Below are positions 28,494 to 37,197 of a DNA stretch of 64,000 bases, piece after piece. This DNA comes from Rahnella inusitata (lineage in GTDB: Bacteria; Pseudomonadota; Gammaproteobacteria; Enterobacterales; Enterobacteriaceae), in contig NZ_JYDE01000001.1 of the NCBI RefSeq assembly GCF_003263515.1, forward strand, positions 62,001 to 126,000. The letters run 5' to 3'. The notes beneath the pieces were generated by a model. The model made no database searches. It saw only the letters and a program-made list of their open reading frames with translations, and was not told where the DNA came from. A program made the translations under genes and the position numbers. Positions within the stretch are counted from its first letter, which is position 1; every line of letters starts with the position of its first letter.

Positions 28494-28910
28494 TCATTTC
28501 TCTCCCACCACCCGCAGACTCCGCTGTTTCATCACGCGGTGAAGATTGGATTCAAGCCAGTTGGCGAGCCCGGAGATTTGATCTTTCACCTCAATGCCAA
28601 GTGGCGTCAGGCGATACTCAACATGTGGCGGTACCACCGGAAATGAACGACGATCGACAAACCCATCTTCTTCAAATGACTGTAACGTCTGTGCCAGCAT
28701 TTTCTCACTAATGCCACCCACTTTGCGGCGCAGTTCGCTGAACCGCAGCGTTTCTTCGCTCAGGGCTATCAGCACCAGCAAACCCCATCGGCTGGTGATA
28801 TGGCGCAAAATCTCGCGTGACGGGCAGTTAGGATCCAGTACTTCTCCGCGACGGATTTGTTCGGTGAGCGGTAATTTCTCAGTGGATTTATCGGACGAAA
28901 TTATTTTCAT
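28494..28910 (-). CDS. ytfH: HxlR-family regulator (YtfH/QorR-like)
   Basis: 138 aa from the ATG at 28910 (RBS AAGG); the longer frame upstream crosses the promoter. DUF24/HxlR winged helix with the conserved cysteine in DPNCPSREIL near the N-terminus and RFSELRRKVGGISEKMLAQTL as recognition region. Members with this Cys sense quinones or aldehydes by thiol oxidation. Divergent from qorB, exactly as ytfH and qorB (ytfG) in E. coli. A palindromic GGTAAGTAT/ACTTACC area lies in the gap near 28911-28945, a likely operator (GTACGTACT core). Confidence 0.85.
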   Translation of the reverse strand: MKIISSDKSTEKLPLTEQIRRGEVLDPNCPSREILRHITSRWGLLVLIALSEETLRFSELRRKVGGISEKMLAQTLQSFEEDGFVDRRSFPVVPPHVEYRLTPLGIEVKDQISGLANWLESNLHRVMKQRSLRVVGEK

Positions 28911-29029
28911 ACTTACCTTTTGGTACGTACTTACGAAAGGTAAGTATATCGCATAGGATGTTTCAACGGCGACGCTTTTAGCGCCTTTCAGAACATAAAT
29001 CTTGTGTCTTAAACTTTTGGAGAAAAAAC

Positions 29030-29884
29030 ATGATCGCAATTACCGGTGCCACCGGCCAGCTTGGCCGCCTTGTTATCGCTGAATTGTTGAAGAAAATCCC
29101 GGCGAATCAGATTATTGCTGCCGTTCGCAGCCCTGAAAAAGCGAAAGATTTAGCGGATTTAGGTGTTGAATTGCGTCAGGCGGATTACAGCCAGCCCGCA
29201 ACGCTCGACAGCGCTTTTAAAGGCGTAGAAAAAGTGTTGCTGATTTCCTCCAGTGAAGTGGGCCAGCGCGAAGCGCAACATGGCGCGGTGATCGCAGCGG
29301 CGAAACGCGCAGGCGTGAAACTCCTGGCTTACACCAGCGTGCTACATGCTGATAAAACCCCGCTGGGCCTGGGAGTAGAACATCGCGCAACCGAAAAAGC
29401 CTTAAGCGAATCAGGTGTCCCGTTTGTGTTACTGCGTAACGGCTGGTACACCGAAAATTATGCGGCGAGCATCGCTCCGGCGCTGGCGCACAATGCGTTT
29501 ATCGGTGCGGTGGGCGAAGGGCGTATTTCCTCTGCGGCACGTCAGGACTATGCCGAAGCAGCTGCGGCGGTACTGAGTCTGGATAATCAGGCTGGTAAAG
29601 TGTACGAACTGGCGGGTGATGAGTCTTATTCGCTGGCGGAATTCACGGCGGAAATTGCGCAGCAGTCAGGCAAAAAAGTAGATTACATCAACATGACTCA
29701 GGCAGATTTCGCCAACGCGTTAAAAGGTGCGGGATTACCGGACTGGCTGGCGGAGATGCTGGCAGATTCTGATGCAGCCGCTGCGAAGGGGGCACTGTTT
29801 GATGATTCTCATACATTGAGCAAGCTAATTGGTCGCCCGACAACGCCGGCGAAAGAAGTGATAGCTGCCACGCTTAAAGCTTAA
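29030..29884 (+). CDS. qorB: NAD(P)H:quinone oxidoreductase QorB (NmrA-like)
   Basis: 284 aa (E. coli QorB 286). Atypical short-chain dehydrogenase with the NAD(P)-binding motif ITGATGQLGRLV at the N-terminus and the YTSVLHAD, LLRNGWYTENYA segments of the QorB group. Reduces quinones with NADPH, protecting against redox cycling. RBS GGAG before the ATG. Probably repressed by the divergent HxlR regulator until quinones appear. Confidence 0.92.
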   Translation: MIAITGATGQLGRLVIAELLKKIPANQIIAAVRSPEKAKDLADLGVELRQADYSQPATLDSAFKGVEKVLLISSSEVGQREAQHGAVIAAAKRAGVKLLAYTSVLHADKTPLGLGVEHRATEKALSESGVPFVLLRNGWYTENYAASIAPALAHNAFIGAVGEGRISSAARQDYAEAAAAVLSLDNQAGKVYELAGDESYSLAEFTAEIAQQSGKKVDYINMTQADFANALKGAGLPDWLAEMLADSDAAAAKGALFDDSHTLSKLIGRPTTPAKEVIAATLKA

Positions 29885-29908
29885 CGCATTGTTATAATGT
29901 TTGTTTCC

Positions 29909-29944
29909 GGCCTGTTAGCAATGTGCTTAACAGGCCGTTTCTAT
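29909..29944. terminator. Terminator between qorB and the YmgB-like gene
   Basis: Arms GGCCTGTTA (29909-29917) and TAACAGGCC (29928-29936), then GTTTCTATTTT. Serves qorB and possibly the convergent gene. Confidence 0.8.
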
Positions 29945-29945
29945 T

Positions 29946-30203
29946 TTAAATCACGTCGTCTTGCGTGGATAACAGCACTAATTCCAGCAGATTGCGACAA
30001 CCCTGCTGATTACTGACATTGCTGTCTTGCTCAAGCTGACGGATCAGCCCTTCAATAATGGCTTTGTTGGTCACCGGGTAGCGGCTGTACAAAAGGCTGG
30101 AAACGACCCTGCCAAGGATCTCCACTTCGCTTAAGGTCTGAGTTTCTTGCTGATTGAAGTATTCACTAATTTCTGTAACTGTTTGTTCTTCTTCGAATTG
30201 CAT
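29946..30203 (-). CDS. YmgB/AriR-family small regulatory protein
   Basis: 85 aa from the ATG at 30203, preceded by AGGAGG. All-helical acidic protein with ETLSEVEILGRVVSSLLYSRYPVTNKAIIEGLIRQLE-type pattern (seen in pieces), matching the YmgB/AriR/YcgZ biofilm and acid-resistance family. E. coli members are connectors controlled by blue light (BluR) or by the Rcs system. Monocistronic here. Confidence 0.75.
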   Translation of the reverse strand: MQFEEEQTVTEISEYFNQQETQTLSEVEILGRVVSSLLYSRYPVTNKAIIEGLIRQLEQDSNVSNQQGCRNLLELVLLSTQDDVI

Positions 30204-30685
30204 GTAGACCTCCTTAAACTTCGCATGTAAAGGGTGACATGGGAAGTGTCTGTTGCCAGTCAGAGAACATAGAATTGTGTAGCAACGCTTCACAATAAAC
30301 CTCCCTGTTTCATCTCAACGCTATGGCACAAATCTAAAAAAACCAGCCATGAAAAAATGTCTTTGGAGGAGGGGAAATCCACGTTCTCCTCCAAAGACCA
30401 GGCTGAATATGCCCGTAAATGACGGACTAATGATAAAGCAGGGGTATAAAGAAGTTATACAAAGATTACAGATTTGTACAGGTTCGCCTGAGAAATATCT
30501 GAATAACAGGTTGCTAGCAATCGTAAACAGCACGAATTGTACTGTTCGAATTACGATCGATACATTCACGCAGTGATTTAGTTCAGTTTGTAATGATCAT
30601 TCTGGTTGCATTTTAACCGCTGTACAAAATGCATTTGCTGCGTCAGAATGCCCGCCCAAAAAAACAGCTTATAGGGAGCGGGACG
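30204..30685. other. Intergenic region with a strong minus-strand hairpin; no convincing gene
   Basis: 482 bases. AT-rich, with overlapping weak frames on both strands (30349-30576 plus, 30321-30569 minus) that lack ribosome-binding sites and family features. It includes a perfect 13-base-arm hairpin at 30359-30398 with a T tract on the minus strand, and the promoter of the downstream kinase-like gene. Confidence 0.5.
30351..30398 (-). terminator. Strong Rho-independent terminator on the minus strand with no clear gene upstream
   Basis: Arms GTCTTTGGAGGAG (30359-30371) and CTCCTCCAAAGAC (30386-30398) are perfect complements with a 14-base loop. Read on the minus strand the hairpin is followed by ATTTTTTC. 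It would end a minus-strand transcript starting between about 30400 and 30680, where no good reading frame is seen. Confidence 0.75.
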
Positions 30686-31242
30686 GTGAAAATCAATGTC
30701 ATTGGAACCAGCGGAAGCGGTAAATCCACTGTAGCGCGCGGAATTACTCAGAAACTGAATATTCCTTATATCCAGCTGGATGCATTGTTTTGGCGTGCTG
30801 ACTGGCAGGGCACCCCGGATGACCTTTTTTTGCAAAAATTGAAGCGGCGCTGGCGGGTAAAAACGACTGGGTGATTGACGGAAATTACAAAAGGACGCAA
30901 TCCATCAAGTGGCGTGACGTGGATATGATTGTCTGGGTGGATTACTCATTTTTGCGCACGCTGTATCAGGCTGTACGGCGGGCAGCGGTGCGGGCCTGGC
31001 AGCAGGACGAAATCTGGGCAGGAACCGGCAACCGCGAGACGTTTCGTAAAAGCTTTTTCAGCAGAGATTCGATCATCTTGTGGACACTGAAAACTTATCG
31101 CAACAACCGTCGCCAGTATGAGACGTTGCTGACGGATGCCCGCTGGCAGCACGTCCGGTTTGTGCGGTTGCGGTCACCCAAAGAGACTCAGTCGTTTCTC
31201 AGTGACTTACCCCTGTTAAAGCCGTCTACAGGCTTGCTTTAG
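30686..31242 (+). pseudogene. P-loop kinase-like gene (adenylate kinase/FlaR-like) broken by a one-base frameshift
   Basis: Starts at GTG 30686 with AGGGAG 7 bases ahead. The first part reads KINVIGTSGSGKSTVARGI with Walker A GTSGSGKST, then LNIPYIQLDALFWRADWQ, typical of adenylate-kinase-like proteins annotated as topology modulation protein FlaR. At a run of seven T (30823-30831 region) the frame is lost; one more T would restore FFAKIEAALAGKNDWVIDGNYKRT, which continues into the second frame to 31242. The intact product would be 185 aa. Either a real inactivation, a slippage site, or a sequencing error in a homopolymer. Confidence 0.8.
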
Positions 31243-31266
31243 CTATCCCTGCGAATGGCGTGAATA

Positions 31267-31665
31267 TTATTGTTTTCTCACATACTTCGCGTTGAGCACT
31301 ATTTCTTTGCCTTTCTTCACCGTCTGACCGCTGATACTGATCAAATCCGAAGGATTAATTTCCTGCCCATCCCAGGCAGTGGCAGGAATATGCGTTTCAA
31401 TCGTGCCGGTTTTATCGCGGAAGGTATAAGAGTCAGCACCGTTCTTTTTGATGATGAAACCTTCCAGCGTGACCCAGTTTAACGACTGCGTTTTTTTGAT
31501 GCGCTCGATGGTATTTTCGTGAGCATCCTTGGTCCCGCGCTGGCCGCTGTCTTGCTTGTGCTGCGGCGGTGGCGTGTCATCATTTTTGAAACCACCGCCA
31601 GTATCTGCCATGACCTGACTGCTCATCGCAAACGCGCCCAATAATATAAGAGTCCATGTTTTCAT
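31267..31665 (-). CDS. BOF-family periplasmic stress protein (YgiW/YdeI-like)
   Basis: 132 aa with a signal peptide (cleavage after VMA at about 20), so periplasmic. The mature domain (VTLEGFIIKKNGADSYTFRDKTGTIETHIP..AWDGQEINPSDLISISGQTVKK) is the bacterial OB-fold of the YgiW/YdeI/NirD group, linked in E. coli and Salmonella to peroxide, acid and cationic-peptide tolerance. A charged linker rich in Gln, Lys and Asp precedes the domain. Monocistronic. Confidence 0.85.
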   Translation of the reverse strand: MKTWTLILLGAFAMSSQVMADTGGGFKNDDTPPPQHKQDSGQRGTKDAHENTIERIKKTQSLNWVTLEGFIIKKNGADSYTFRDKTGTIETHIPATAWDGQEINPSDLISISGQTVKKGKEIVLNAKYVRKQ

Positions 31666-31792
31666 AGCGAGATCCTCTGCCTTGATTGTTTGTTTTCAAA
31701 ACACTTGTATTCAAAAGCATGGCAGAAAATGCGTGTTTCTCCAGCGAACAGGTAAGAACCAGATAATTCCAGAAATGCACAACAGGAGGGCA

Positions 31793-32704
31793 TTAATATT
31801 CGATACCGGTATGAACCGGTAAATCCAGTCCGTGCGCAATCGCCGCCGCAAAGGCATCAATTGCAGGGATTTGACTCGCCGGGACATTTGGATAGACCAG
31901 CCACAGCTGGCTGCGCGGGGCGAAATCCTTCAGCGCATACAGTTCCAGTTCGGGGCGCAGCGCGTGATGTTCCACCAGCGCGCGCGGCATCAGCCCGAGA
32001 CCCCGTCCTTCGGCGATAAGTGAGAGCTGTAACGTCACTCCGAAAGCCTCAAGATTGATTAACAGCGGCAAACCTTGCTCGATCAGCGCCCGTTGCAGCG
32101 CGGCGCGAAAACCGCAGCCCTCGGGATTGAGGATCCAGCCATGCTGATAACATTCCTCCAGCCGTTGCGGCAGTTCTGCCGGGGCTTTCGGGCCGACTAC
32201 CACTAAATCCACCGCGCCGAGAGGCTGATTCTCAATACCTGCCGGAAACTGTTTACTGGCCGGAAAGAGCACCACTGCGGCCTCCAGCTCCTGGCGCTGA
32301 ATGCGCAGCAATAACTCTTCTCCCCAGCCGCTGGATAACCGGGGCTGGATCTCAGGAAACTGTGCCGAAAGCATTTTCAGCGCAGGCAGCAGGCTGCTTT
32401 CACTGAGGCTTTGCGGAACCGCCAGACGCAACAGGCCGGAAGGTGGGCTGTCGGCGGCCACCAGATCGCTGAGTGCATCGACTTCGCGCAGAATATGGCG
32501 GCATTGCTGATAAACGCGTTTACCCATCAGGGTGGGTTTCAGCGGTTTGGTCTGCCGGTTAAGCAAAGGAATGCCAAGAGACTCTTCGAAATTCTGCACA
32601 CGGCGGGTGATAGCGGGCTGCGTCAGACCCAGTTCATCGGCGGCGAGACGCGTGGATTGCAGGCGGATCACCGCGACAAACGCGGTTAAATCTTCAATTT
32701 TCAT
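31793..32704 (-). CDS. LysR-family regulator of the thiol dioxygenase operon
   Basis: 303 aa from the ATG at 32704; a TTG three codons upstream is also possible. HTH at about 1-60 (KIEDLTAFVAVIRLQSTRLAADELGLTQPAITRRVQNFE), then an effector domain. Divergent from the cysteine-dioxygenase-like gene with 186 bases between starts, so it probably controls that sulfur-metabolism pair. The gap holds a 14-bp palindrome. Confidence 0.87.
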   Translation of the reverse strand: MKIEDLTAFVAVIRLQSTRLAADELGLTQPAITRRVQNFEESLGIPLLNRQTKPLKPTLMGKRVYQQCRHILREVDALSDLVAADSPPSGLLRLAVPQSLSESSLLPALKMLSAQFPEIQPRLSSGWGEELLLRIQRQELEAAVVLFPASKQFPAGIENQPLGAVDLVVVGPKAPAELPQRLEECYQHGWILNPEGCGFRAALQRALIEQGLPLLINLEAFGVTLQLSLIAEGRGLGLMPRALVEHHALRPELELYALKDFAPRSQLWLVYPNVPASQIPAIDAFAAAIAHGLDLPVHTGIEY

Positions 32705-32785
32705 GGCACTCAATGTCCGTCCAGATAGTCAGAAATCAATTCACGCAGCATAAGTCAATTTTCAGAATGACGCTGGAACGCACTG

Positions 32786-32799
32786 CACATTTTTATGTG
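32786..32799. promoter_or_regulatory. Palindrome in the LysR/dioxygenase gap, possible operator
   Basis: CACAT-TTTT-ATGTG is a perfect 5-4-5 dyad lying centrally between the divergent starts. LysR sites often are short interrupted dyads of this kind, but the assignment is inference. Confidence 0.4.
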
Positions 32800-32890
32800 T
32801 GAATTGCATATTAGCTTATCCATAAAATGAATTTTGGTTGAGTTTGACCGGTGCTAGCCTGTCATGAATGTTCATTAAAAGGGGAAGGCG

Positions 32891-33496
32891 ATGACAGCGT
32901 TTCATAATGCGCCGTTGCGACAATTTCTTGCCGATTTTACGCGGCTGATTCAGGCACCTCATGGCCAGACCGAAGTACTTGCACAGGGCAGTGAACTGCT
33001 GGCGACGCTGATCCGCGAGGATAACTGGCTGGCGGAGGAATTCGCTCAGCCGCATGCTGAACATTATCAGCAGTATTTATTGTATGCCGATCCGCTGTCG
33101 CGATTTTCCGTCGTCAGTTTCGTTTGGGGGCCTGGGCAAACCACGCCGGTTCACGATCACCGCGTCTGGGGGCTGATCGGTATGCTGCGCGGCGCGGAAA
33201 TCAGTCAAAACTTTGCTCGCCACGGTGACGGAACACTGCAAGCGGAAGGCGAACCTGTCACGCTGCAACCCGGTGACGTCGAGAAGATCGCCCCGGACGT
33301 GCAGGATATTCATCAGGTCAGCAATTTCTACAGCGACCGGGTATCCGTCAGTATTCACGTCTACGGCGGCAATATCGGCGCCGTCTCACGCGCTGTGTAT
33401 CTCCCTGACGGGCGCGAGAAAACCTTTATTTCTGGCTATTCCAATTCCAGTCTTCCCAACCTCTGGGACCTGTCAAAAGAGAAAACTCATGTCTGA
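32891..33496 (+). CDS. Cysteine dioxygenase-type thiol dioxygenase (cupin)
   Basis: 201 aa. Cupin iron site of the cysteine dioxygenase family with three histidines: His88 and His90 in PVHDHRVWG and His141 in DIHQVSN. Such enzymes add O2 to cysteine, 3-mercaptopropionate or a similar thiol to give the sulfinic acid. Bacterial members of this length often prefer 3-mercaptopropionate, so the exact substrate is open. RBS AGGGGAAGG precedes the ATG. Overlaps the rhodanese gene by 8 bases, so the pair is translationally coupled. Confidence 0.88.
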   Translation: MTAFHNAPLRQFLADFTRLIQAPHGQTEVLAQGSELLATLIREDNWLAEEFAQPHAEHYQQYLLYADPLSRFSVVSFVWGPGQTTPVHDHRVWGLIGMLRGAEISQNFARHGDGTLQAEGEPVTLQPGDVEKIAPDVQDIHQVSNFYSDRVSVSIHVYGGNIGAVSRAVYLPDGREKTFISGYSNSSLPNLWDLSKEKTHV

Positions 33497-35105
33497 CTCT
33501 CATGCATTACCGCTGCGTCATTTCTCCCGGCTACATCAGTCCCTGCACGAGGGACAGGAACTGGCGCTGATTGATGTCCGTGAGGAAGCCGCATTTGCTA
33601 CCGGTCATCCTTTATTTGCCGCCAATCTGGCGCTGTCCAAGCTCGAACTTGAAGTGCTGGATCGCATTCCCAACCGCCAGACAGCAGTGACGCTGTATGA
33701 CAACGGCGAGTTCTATGATGTGCAGCACGGCGAGCGTAAAACTACGCGGGCGGCGGCTTTGCTGCATTCGCTGGGCTATAAAAATGTGGGTGTGCTGGCA
33801 GGCGATCTGGCTGGCTGGAAAGAGGCGGGCGGCGAGATCTTTATTGATGTGAATGCGCCAAGCAAAGCCTTCGGCGAATGGGTGGAACACCATTACCAGA
33901 CCCCGTCGCTGACCGCTGAACAAGTGTTGGCGCTGCAACAGCAGGGCGCAAACATTGCAGTGCTGGACGTCCGTCGTTTTGATGAATATCAGGCGATGAG
34001 CATTCCCGGCGGCGTCAGTGTGCCGGGTGGCGAACTGGCGCTGCGGTTGCGTGATGCGGTTCCCGATAAAAATACGCAGGTGATCGTCAATTGTGCCGGG
34101 CGTACGCGCAGTATTATCGGTACGCAGTCGCTGATTAACGCCGGTTTCAAACAACCGGTCGCGGCATTGCGTAACGGGACAATCGGCTGGACACTGGCGG
34201 GTCAGACTTTGGCGCATCAGCAGGATGCAACCTTCCCGGAACTGAGCGAAAAATCCCGTCAGGCAGCGTTGAAAGGCGCGCAGGCTCTGGCTATTCGTGC
34301 GGGCGTGCGTTCAGTGACGTTGTCACAAATTCACGACTGGCAGCAGGATGATTCTCGGACTTTATATCTCTTTGATGTACGCACAGCGGAGGAGTTCCGG
34401 GCTGGTCATTTACCGGGTGCGCGCCACGTGGCAGGTGGTCAGTTGGTTCAGGAAACGGATCACTACGCGACGGTGCGTGGTGGGCGAATTGTGCTGGTGG
34501 ATGATGACGGCGTGCGAGCCAACATGGCGGCGTCTTGGCTGGCGCAGATGAAATGGGAAGTGTATGTGGCTGATGTGACGGCAGAGGATTTCGCCGAACA
34601 GGGTGACTGGAAAGCACAGGTCGCTCCGGCTCCGGCGGTGGAATCCGTGACGCCACAACAGCTGCAACGCTGGCTGGACGACGGCGAGACCGGTGTCATT
34701 GATCTCACCACCAGTGCGAATTTCCGCAACCGGCGTATTCCGGGTGCAGTGTGGACAACGCGCGGCAATATTCCACAGATAATAGCTTCTCAGCCTGAGA
34801 AACAGCAGTGGGTGGTGACCTGCACCAGTGGTTTACTGGCACGTTACGCCGTCACGGAAGTGGCGTCATTAACGGCTAAAAATACCTATTTGCTGGAGAA
34901 AGGCACGGTTGGCTGGATTGATGCAGGACTGCCGCTTGAGCGGGGCGATAGCACGTATCTGGACCATCCACAGGACAGATATCTCCGTCCGTACGAAGGA
35001 ACGGATGTCAGTGCGCAGGCGATGCAGGATTATCTGGACTGGGAATATGGTCTGGTGGCGCAGCTGGAAAAAGACGGCTCGCACGGTTTTACATTATTAA
35101 AATAA
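33489..35105 (+). CDS. Four-domain rhodanese-related sulfurtransferase
   Basis: 538 aa, cytosolic, with four tandem rhodanese-like domains at roughly 10-115, 140-240, 275-375 and 388-485. Active-site cysteines are present in the second (Cys202, NCAGRTRS) and fourth (Cys445, CTSGLLAR) domains. The matching loop positions in domains 1 and 3 carry Asp (DNGE, DDDGVR), so those two are probably structural. The start at ATG 33489 lies inside the dioxygenase gene. Rhodaneses move sulfane sulfur; with a thiol dioxygenase beside it, a role in sulfur release from cysteine or mercaptopropionate is likely. Confidence 0.9.
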   Translation: MSDSHALPLRHFSRLHQSLHEGQELALIDVREEAAFATGHPLFAANLALSKLELEVLDRIPNRQTAVTLYDNGEFYDVQHGERKTTRAAALLHSLGYKNVGVLAGDLAGWKEAGGEIFIDVNAPSKAFGEWVEHHYQTPSLTAEQVLALQQQGANIAVLDVRRFDEYQAMSIPGGVSVPGGELALRLRDAVPDKNTQVIVNCAGRTRSIIGTQSLINAGFKQPVAALRNGTIGWTLAGQTLAHQQDATFPELSEKSRQAALKGAQALAIRAGVRSVTLSQIHDWQQDDSRTLYLFDVRTAEEFRAGHLPGARHVAGGQLVQETDHYATVRGGRIVLVDDDGVRANMAASWLAQMKWEVYVADVTAEDFAEQGDWKAQVAPAPAVESVTPQQLQRWLDDGETGVIDLTTSANFRNRRIPGAVWTTRGNIPQIIASQPEKQQWVVTCTSGLLARYAVTEVASLTAKNTYLLEKGTVGWIDAGLPLERGDSTYLDHPQDRYLRPYEGTDVSAQAMQDYLDWEYGLVAQLEKDGSHGFTLLK

Positions 35106-35126
35106 GATACAGAACGAAGGCTGACG

Positions 35127-35149
35127 CCTCTGCGTGAAGCACGCAGAGG
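35127..35149. terminator. Hairpin between rhodanese gene and convergent yjbD
   Basis: Perfect 10-base arms CCTCTGCGTG (35127-35136) and CACGCAGAGG (35140-35149) with loop AAG. No T tract on either side; probably a shared transcription end. Confidence 0.6.
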
Positions 35150-35161
35150 ATCAGTTAATGC

Positions 35162-35428
35162 TTAACGGCGGCCGCGCGGATGGGTGCGTGCAGTCCAGTC
35201 GTAGGTCGCAGAAGTACTAGGAACGGCTTTATTACGGCGTTTTTCCGCACGGGCTTTCGCAGCCACTTTTTCCTTTTCTTCCATCAGTTTGTCGATGTAA
35301 TCATCTTTGATGCGGTTATTTTCAGAGTTGGTCAACTCGCGGCCCTGTGCTTTACGAGCCCGATCCAGCTGGGTTTTCAGTTCCCGCTGTTCGCTTTCCG
35401 TCATATCTTGTTGTGTCAGTCTTTTCAT
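35162..35428 (-). CDS. yjbD: DUF3811 protein YjbD
   Basis: 88 aa from the ATG at 35428. Closely resembles E. coli YjbD: RLTQQDMTESEQRELKTQLDR near the start, LTNSENNRIKDDYIDKLM in the middle and a THPRGRR end. Highly charged, probably a coiled helix; no membrane segment. Function unknown. Monocistronic and convergent with the rhodanese gene. Confidence 0.88.
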   Translation of the reverse strand: MKRLTQQDMTESEQRELKTQLDRARKAQGRELTNSENNRIKDDYIDKLMEEKEKVAAKARAEKRRNKAVPSTSATYDWTARTHPRGRR

Positions 35429-35817
35429 TTGAAACGCATCCTGTGAGGAAAGTGGCAACCAGTGTAGTCGTTAATGGGGGGAAATACCCGCGAGAGTCGC
35501 TGAAACAGGGTTTTTTGTGCGGCTGGTGCGGTAAAACGCGTTTTTATCCGATGCCGGATCCCGCCCTGAAATACGGCCATGAAGCCGTTTTGTTGCCACG
35601 GTTACCGGCAATACATTTTCCATCACATCTTCCGGAGTTTCCCGCAACAACCTGCAAGATGTTCCCTTTCGATGTTACCGGTATCACAGAAGCTAAATAT
35701 CGTAAGAAAATTATTATATCTCGTAATTGTAGCGGCCTTTTAACCTCTCTATAACAGATCCTCAGCCCATCGGACGGACTGACTTTTTTGTTTAACCGGA
35801 AAAAGGCAGATCGAGTT
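35429..35817. promoter_or_regulatory. Divergent promoter region between yjbD and the YicJ-like gene
   Basis: 389 bases with no convincing gene. It contains GTTACCGG twice (35601-35608 and 35674-35681, 73 bases apart); the second extends to the palindrome TACCGGTA (35676-35683), the kind of CG-centred dyad used by LacI/GalR-type repressors. No such regulator gene is nearby. Confidence 0.4.
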
Positions 35818-37197
35818 ATGAGTGGAAAATTATCCGTAAAAGAAAAAGTGAGTTACGGTCTTGGCGATATGGCGAGCCATATTGGCCTGGACAACGTCAT
35901 TATATTTTTAACCTTTTATTACACCGATGTTGTGGGATTACCGGCGGTATTCGTCGGGACAATGTTTCTGGTCGCACGCATCGCGGATGCTATTGTGGAT
36001 CCGGCGATGGGGCTTATCGCCGACCGAACCCAAACGCGCTTCGGTAAATTCCGGCCTTATATTCTCTGGCTGGCGCTGCCCTTTGGGATCAGTTGCTTAC
36101 TGGTGTACGCCGTACCAGAATCCCTCTCGCTGACCGGCAAAATGGTGTACGCCAGCGTGACCTATTGCGTGATGATGCTGATGTATACCGCCATCAATAT
36201 TCCGTATTGCTCGATGGGCGCAATTATTACCCCGGATAATACCCAGCGTATTTCCCTGCAATCCTACCGTTTTTTCCTTGCCACGCTCGGTGGGGCGATG
36301 TCCACATTCTTAATGATGCCTTTGGCGGAAATGATGGGTGGAGGAAATAAGCTGGACGGGTATTTCGGCGCGATGGCAATTATGGCGTCAATCGCCGTGG
36401 TGATGTTTTTATTGTGTTTCCTCAATACTAAAGAACGTATTAGCGCGCCGCCGACGCATGAGAATTTCCTCTCGGATCTGCGTGATTTAGTGCGTAACGA
36501 CCAGTGGCGCGTCGTCGCGGCGCTGATCTTCTTTAACATCTCTTTCGGCGTCGTCCGCCTCGGCGCGATGATGTATTACGTCACTTATTATCTCGGGCAT
36601 GCCAGCTACTTTATGTGGCTGCTGGCGGCGCATATTATCGGTAAAAGTCTCGGCAGTATGCTGGTCAAACCGCTGACCCGAAACCGCAGCAAACTCTCCG
36701 CGTTCAGTCTGTGTGCCGTGTTAACCGGTGCGCTAAGCATGGCCATTTTCTTCCTTCCCGCCTGGATTTCACTGCTGGTCGGCATGACGCTGCTGGTCTC
36801 GACCTTCTATCAGGTCACGACCACATTAATGTGGGTGATGATGTCCGACGTGGTCGATTACGGTGAATACAAACAGGGCAAACGCATGGACGGCACCGTG
36901 TTTTCCACGCTGCTGGCGATCCTCAAAATGGGGATGGCAGTCAGCGGCGCGGTGGTCGGCTGGACGCTTGGCCTGAGCGGTTATGTTCCGCATGCAACCC
37001 AGCAAAACCCGGCAGCGATGTTGTCGATTATCGCGCTGTTCTCGCTGGTGCCGGGCGTGTTGTCGATGTTCAGTGCGCTGTCGATGCGGTGGTACAAACT
37101 CAACGACGCCACGATGAAAAAGATTAACCAATCCAAAATTACCCCTGAACGCGTGCCTGAACCTCAGGCCACCTTGCATACACAGGAGTCTGCATGA
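35818..37197 (+). CDS. GPH-family glycoside:cation symporter (YicJ-like)
   Basis: 459 aa from the ATG at 35818, whose N-terminus (LSVKEKVSYGLGDMASHI) matches the YicJ/MelB family; a TTG at 35788 gives a short extension without character. Twelve hydrophobic segments; the cation-binding Asp region DVVGLPAVFVGTMFLVARIADAIVDPAMGLIADRT is present. Takes up a di- or oligosaccharide or glycoside with H+ or Na+. Overlaps the GH31 gene by four bases, as yicJ precedes yicI in E. coli, which suggests that the imported sugar is the GH31 substrate. Confidence 0.88.
   Translation: MSGKLSVKEKVSYGLGDMASHIGLDNVIIFLTFYYTDVVGLPAVFVGTMFLVARIADAIVDPAMGLIADRTQTRFGKFRPYILWLALPFGISCLLVYAVPESLSLTGKMVYASVTYCVMMLMYTAINIPYCSMGAIITPDNTQRISLQSYRFFLATLGGAMSTFLMMPLAEMMGGGNKLDGYFGAMAIMASIAVVMFLLCFLNTKERISAPPTHENFLSDLRDLVRNDQWRVVAALIFFNISFGVVRLGAMMYYVTYYLGHASYFMWLLAAHIIGKSLGSMLVKPLTRNRSKLSAFSLCAVLTGALSMAIFFLPAWISLLVGMTLLVSTFYQVTTTLMWVMMSDVVDYGEYKQGKRMDGTVFSTLLAILKMGMAVSGAVVGWTLGLSGYVPHATQQNPAAMLSIIALFSLVPGVLSMFSALSMRWYKLNDATMKKINQSKITPERVPEPQATLHTQESA

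Noticed and set aside
30321-30576. Overlapping small open frames on both strands (75 and 82 aa)
   Set aside because: No ribosome-binding site, no recognisable domain, and a strong terminator hairpin runs through them.
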